NCBI RefSeq assembly: GCF_000801105.2
Contig: NC_079515.1
Coordinates: 18,561,407 to 18,625,406, forward strand
Direction of reading: 5' to 3'
DNA: 64,000 nucleotides
DNA from: Raphanus sativus
Lineage: Eukaryota; Streptophyta; Magnoliopsida; Brassicales; Brassicaceae
Positions 59,368-64,000 of this stretch are shown piece after piece. Position 1 is the first letter of the stretch. Each line of letters opens with the position of its first letter. The notes beneath the pieces were generated by a model. The model saw only the letters and a program-made list of their open reading frames with translations. It made no database searches and was not told the origin of the DNA. A program made the translations under genes and the position numbers.

Positions 59368-60585
59368 ATCATTTTCAACAAGCACCCTCATTTTTTCAAA
59401 AGAGGAAACATTTTTGAATAAGAAATTGATAGTGTGCTAGTGTGTTATATAAACGGTCACCCTCAAGTTTTTTTTTACAAATAATCACTATGTTTTCATT
59501 AAAAATATTATTTGTAAAAATTTTAAAAATGAATATTTAATAGTGAGAATTGTAATTAATTATAACTACTATAAGGTTAATAAAATTTTAAAGTTGTAAT
59601 ATTTATAAGAAATAGAAACGATAAATACTAAAATGTAATATTAAAATTATTCATAGAAGAAGAAAAATATTATTCATCCACTTAAAATTTGAAAAAAAGA
59701 AGGTTTGTTGAATCCAAAAAGTTACGAAGTAACCTTTTAGTGTTGATTATCATAGTCTTCAAAATAATTGGTTTTTTGTTTTTATTAAACCAGTTTCTCT
59801 AATAAGATTTAGATTTAAGTTTTATTTTTCATAAAAACACTTTAGTAGTCATTCAAGATTTTTACCAAATTGATTTCTTAAAAGGGTATCTAGTTTTTCA
59901 AAAAGCTTATCATCTTATAAACAAAACCAAAATCCATGAATATAGGTTTTTGTATAAAAACAAAAAAGCAGTTCTTTTGTTGTTGTTGCAATATTGCTAT
60001 TTTTGAAATAAAATAATTAATTAAATACCATCTTCATAGAAATGGAAAATATGCGTAACACAGAAATTATCATTTCCAAATTAATGTCAAATATATGTTA
60101 TATATATAAATATGATGTTTTATCATTAATAATTAATTTGAATTACTATTATTAAAATGAAATAATAAAATCATATATTGGTATTTAAAGCACGTAAAAC
60201 AACATTAAAAACTTAAAAGCATTATCTGGTTAAAAATAAATATATGTAACAAAATAAATATCATTTAAGAAACTAAAATCTATAAGGAAAAAACAATAAG
60301 CACAAATTTAAAATCCAAAATCTAAAGCTTAAAAACTAAAAGCTTAAAACTAAATCTAAAACCCAAGAACTTACCTTGGCTACAAAGAAAAAGATGTGTC
60401 TCTTACCTTATAAGCCGACAAACAAACCAATTATCCACCATAAACAGTAGTCGTTAGTAGTTGACTCTTTTTTTTTTTGTGTGGGATATTGATCAATCCT
60501 ACAACAAAAGTGATATTTTGATCCCTCCTTTTTCGGGTATTCCCACTCGGGAACATGATGTTTTTGTATTTCAGAGTACGAACGA
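59368..60585. other. AT-rich spacer, no gene seen
   Basis: Nothing recognised. The short minus-strand frame at 60408-60596 has no known motif. Confidence 0.5.
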
Positions 60586-60593
60586 CTTAGAAC

Positions 60594-60889
60594 CAAGACC
60601 GGTTCAACACTATTAGGGTCCTAGGGCAAAAAAAAACTTTTTAGACCCTAATAAAAAAAATAGAAAATTAGACTCTATAAAATGACTAATTTGAAATATA
60701 TTTAAGTTATTTTTTATAAGTTAACTAATATGCATGTTTTATTTGAGTTTTTTATTAAATTTTTGTACTCACATTTTATAATACTACATAAATTAAAATT
60801 AGTATACTATATGCCATTAAAAAAACTAAAAAAAAAAGAAATCAGGGTGGGCGGTCGCACTGACCGCCCTCCATGCTAAGCCGGCCCTG
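60594..60889. mobile_element. Short hAT-type MITE
   Basis: The ends CAAGACCGGTTCAAC and, inverted, CAGGGCCGGCTTAGC are flanked by the perfect 8-bp duplication CTTAGAAC (60586-60593, 60890-60897). The centre is AT-rich. Confidence 0.8.
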
Positions 60890-60897
60890 CTTAGAAC

Positions 60898-62200
60898 ACA
60901 TGGTTGTTCAGTATCTTCTTCGGGTCTATAAAATGTTAGTGCTGGGAGATGTGAATGAAGTGAAAATTGAACCTTCAAACTCGCTCAGTTTGGTAAAAAG
61001 GTGGAAGTGAATCAAAATCTCTATTAAACACTAGAATATGGAATGAAAAACAGTTCGAAGGAAGAGAAAATGTGGCCCTCGAGACCGAGACTCTTATCAC
61101 TAGTCATTGGTCTTAATTTTTTTTTTTTTTGTAAACTAATCATTGTCTTAATTATCATTGAAGGATTATCTAGTTTTTACCTAGCTATAAGATCTTCGGT
61201 CTTATTCTTGTAATAGTTTATGTTTTAATTTGAAAGTATTTAGTCAACAAAAACCAAGAACTTTGTAAACAGTTGAGTCTTTAACCTTTTGCTTAAATTG
61301 ATTATTCAGTAAGGTATATCAGAACAAATTTTTTTTTTTTGAAAAAACAAAGATTATGATTAATTTTAGGAAAAACAAAACATTGCTTTAAAAAATATCT
61401 TATACTGTATGAAGTAATAATAGGTCATGGAAAATTATATATATTATTCACATTATTCACCAAGAAGTTAGTTAAGAAAAATTGATTATCGTTTAAAAAA
61501 AAAAAATACAGGATTTAAAGACATTGAAAATTGTTTCATAACAATTATCACCCATACTTTTCATCGTCTTCATCATCAGTATGTTATGTCGCAAACTAAA
61601 AAAAATCATATCTATGAAACTTTGGAGAAATTTTTCAAAGAAAAACTGACTGAAAAGACATATACCTTCCTACGTTAGTCAATCAGTTGGGAATAATATT
61701 CGAATTTCCAACGTTGGATTTTCATGTTGTGGTGCTTATATGTAAGGGACAATTTGTTTGGATAATCAGCACATAAATGAAAAATATAGTATGCTATAGT
61801 AATACTTTTTTGATGTGAAAAGTTACATTCAAAATGAACAGTTCTCTTCTTTAAATGCGTGCGCGTGAAAAAAATATGCAGAATGAAAAAATGCGAACAA
61901 TAGACTATACCATATTCAATGTAGAATGGTCGTATTATCAGACACACAAATGGCTTCTAATTACAATATGTTTAAATTCTCTATCTCTTGTTGCACAAGT
62001 TCCAAGTGGTGTAGAGTAGTTTTTGTATCAAAAAGAGAGCGGATCCAATTTGGAAATGGATGGAAAAAAGTGATATAGGACGCCCGACAACAAACAAAAT
62101 GTTGTGAGGTATATTAGTAAGCCATACTATATTGTAAATTTATAGTATCATAGTTATTATTCCGTGTACAGTCATTCAACATTTGCTAAGGGATATAGTG
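60898..62200. other. AT-rich spacer, no gene seen
   Basis: Only one tail-only insertion (61119) recognised. Confidence 0.5.
61119..61135 (-). mobile_element. Tail-only retroposon scar (TTTAC-An)
   Basis: A T-run plus GTAAA lies between CTAGTCATTGGTCTTAATT (61100-61118) and CTAATCATTGTCTTAATT (61136-61153). It has the same GTAAA(C) tail as the scar at 16772. Confidence 0.65.
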
Positions 62201-62216
62201 TTTAAGTGTTTGTAAA

Positions 62217-62292
62217 AAGAGAGAGAGAGCGAGCGGGAGGGAGAGAGCACGAGAGGAGGAGTGGGGGAGGGGGAGAGAGAGAGAGAGATAAA
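62217..62292. repeat. GA-rich simple repeat
   Basis: Imperfect GA/GGA run directly before the telomere-like block. Confidence 0.8.
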
Positions 62293-62340
62293 TACAAAAA
62301 TATCATATAGTGTAGGTAAGAAAAACAAACAAACTCAAAT

Positions 62341-62630
62341 CCATATACCCTAAACCTAAACCCAACCCTAAACCCAAACCCTAACTCAAACCATATACCC
62401 AAACCATATATCCTAAACCCTAAATCCAACCCTAAACCCAAATCGTAAACCCTAAATCCAACTCCTAAACCTTAAACCCAAACCATATACCCTAAACCCA
62501 AATACTAAACCTAAACTCTGAACCCTAAACCTTAAAACCAAACTCTAAATCCAAACCCTAAACCCAAACCATATACCCAAACCCAAACCCTAATCCTAAA
62601 CCCTAAACCCTAAACCAAACCCTTATCCAT
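62341..62630. repeat. Degenerate interstitial telomere-like repeat
   Basis: About forty diverged units of CCCTAAA/ACCCAAA type, with only short perfect stretches (about 62592-62616). This is an old internal array, not a chromosome end. Confidence 0.8.
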
Positions 62631-62639
62631 TACGTGACT

Positions 62640-64000
62640 ATGCTATATATATTATGGTATGAAATACTCGACACAACCACAAATTTGTATATATGAAATT
62701 CTCTAAAATTTCCTTATATATAGAAAGAGATGGACGGCGACGGCGTTGGAGGACAAACAGTGTAACTGATGAAGTAGTAAGTAAAAAGAACCAGGAGCAG
62801 AGAAGGAGATACAAAATGCAAAAGAAGAGAAAAAAAAATGTATCATACTATACTATAATTAAAACAATATAGACAACTTAATACATAGAAATATATGATG
62901 TAAATTTGTTATAGAATTCAGAAAAAATGACAGCGATAGAATAGTACAAATAGAATAGTACAAACACATGACAGAGAAAGAAGAGGAAACATTAAGAAAT
63001 AGAATAGTAAATGTCAGGGAAGGAGGAGAAAACATTAAGAAATTGTTTCTATTTTATGTTATCAAATAGAGATAGTACAACACAATGATAACTGTTTATC
63101 TTCTCCAAAATTTTTATTTTTTCTAGCCGTCGTCATTTCTACTTTTTCTTAATGATTATTGCTCATAATTTCATTCTTCGGATGAATTATATATGATGTG
63201 ATACAGTTCTGTTCCATTTGTAATTCTTACCACAACAAACAAAATACTAAAAAATCTTGTCTATGAATAAAAAAAATCATTTGTGCAATGAAACACACGC
63301 ACAGATTTATTTGTCACTAATACATAATATACAGAGAAATTAATAGCCATCAGCTTGTTATGAATATATAGTTAAATTATTTTCTACTATGTACATGACT
63401 CCAAGTTTCCCTATATGTAAAGACAATGGATGATTTTTTATATTTAAAAAAGAACAAACCCAATCCAAGGTTTCGTTTAAAAATATATTTCTTTTTTTTA
63501 ACTTATAAAAAATCAAGAACCAAAACATTACTACTTCAAATCAAAGTGAAATGACTAATAAACTCATTCCGCTTCGGAAAGATCCATATTTTAGAGAACA
63601 AAAATCCCTCTTTTTCCGATCCAGTTCCTCCACCACCGCGAACTCCAGTTTGCCTTTACTTTAGGGGATCGAAGTTGGATGAATCTCCAGTGGTTCCTTC
63701 CATCGGCGTCATCGAACCACGTTAGCAATCCAGAATAACTGGAAGCTCGAAACGACCGGTCAAAGGAATTGATCCTACAGGCCAAGGCCATAAAGGTCTA
63801 TATGAAATTCTAACAACATCATGGCATGCTCAATTATCTAATCTAATATTGATTGAATGTTTGAGCATTCCGACACTTTCATGAGTCTATATCCAAAGTA
63901 TCTTAGGTCCTTTCCAAAACTATTAATTTAATTCCCTCTCTGCCTATCCAATCTAATGGGGATATACATTTTCCGGACAAGACAGGTAAGATATCCCGAC
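62640..64000. other. AT-rich spacer with one GC-richer island
   Basis: Nothing recognised up to 63540. The island 63560-63800 is GC-richer and open for 66 codons on the minus strand (63591-63791), with many Trp/Arg residues. It looks like an old coding or LINE remnant, but I cannot name it. Confidence 0.4.

Noticed and set aside
62202..62441. A Gly/Phe/Leu-rich 79-residue open frame
   Set aside because: It is a translation of telomere-like and GA repeats.

Overview
The window is nuclear DNA from a plant of the mustard family (Brassicaceae, probably Brassica or Raphanus). It is AT-rich, dominated by transposons and has spliced genes. Its one intact gene is a close relative of Arabidopsis KANADI2. 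The Helitron, Harbinger, MULE, hAT, CACTA, L1 and tail-only retroposon types fit a Brassica-type genome.

Layout. 1-5.9 kb: part of a minus-strand Ty3/gypsy element with LTR, tRNA-Asp-type primer site, gag and protease, but no reverse transcriptase in the part seen. 6.7-9.7 kb: two short Helitrons with their 3' ends facing each other, the second with a duplicated 5' end. 10.3-11.8 kb: a Mutator-like element whose long inverted repeats carry a tRNA-like sequence. 13.4-14.9 kb: a Harbinger-type element that has captured pieces of two host genes, exon 1 of a ubiquitin-conjugating enzyme and exons of BUB3. 15-18.4 kb: a foldback element and two short retroposons. 20.6-21.5 kb: a 5'-truncated L1 LINE. 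23.8-32.6 kb: a complete CACTA (En/Spm) element with a TNPD-like and a TNPA-like gene, nested in a MITE. 37.2-44.2 kb: KAN2 with six exons and transposon-filled introns. 45.1-57.7 kb: an inverted copy of 24.0-36.7 kb. 57.8-64 kb: hAT-type MITEs, interstitial telomere-like repeat and unassigned AT-rich DNA.

The apparent 12.6-kb inverted repeat is best read as an assembly fault. Both arms end exactly at 100-N gaps, the middle of the arms is identical at the protein level, and small indels pile up in each arm only towards its own gap. This is what two unmerged, overlapping contigs of one locus would look like if the middle contig had been placed backwards. If so, the CACTA element is single-copy and KAN2 lies with its 3' end towards it.

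A second pattern runs through the window. At least thirteen tiny insertions consist of little more than a poly(A) tail flanked by 11-18 bp direct repeats, nearly all with a C just before the A-run, like the L1 and SINE-like tails here. They look like extremely truncated products of L1-type target-primed reverse transcription.
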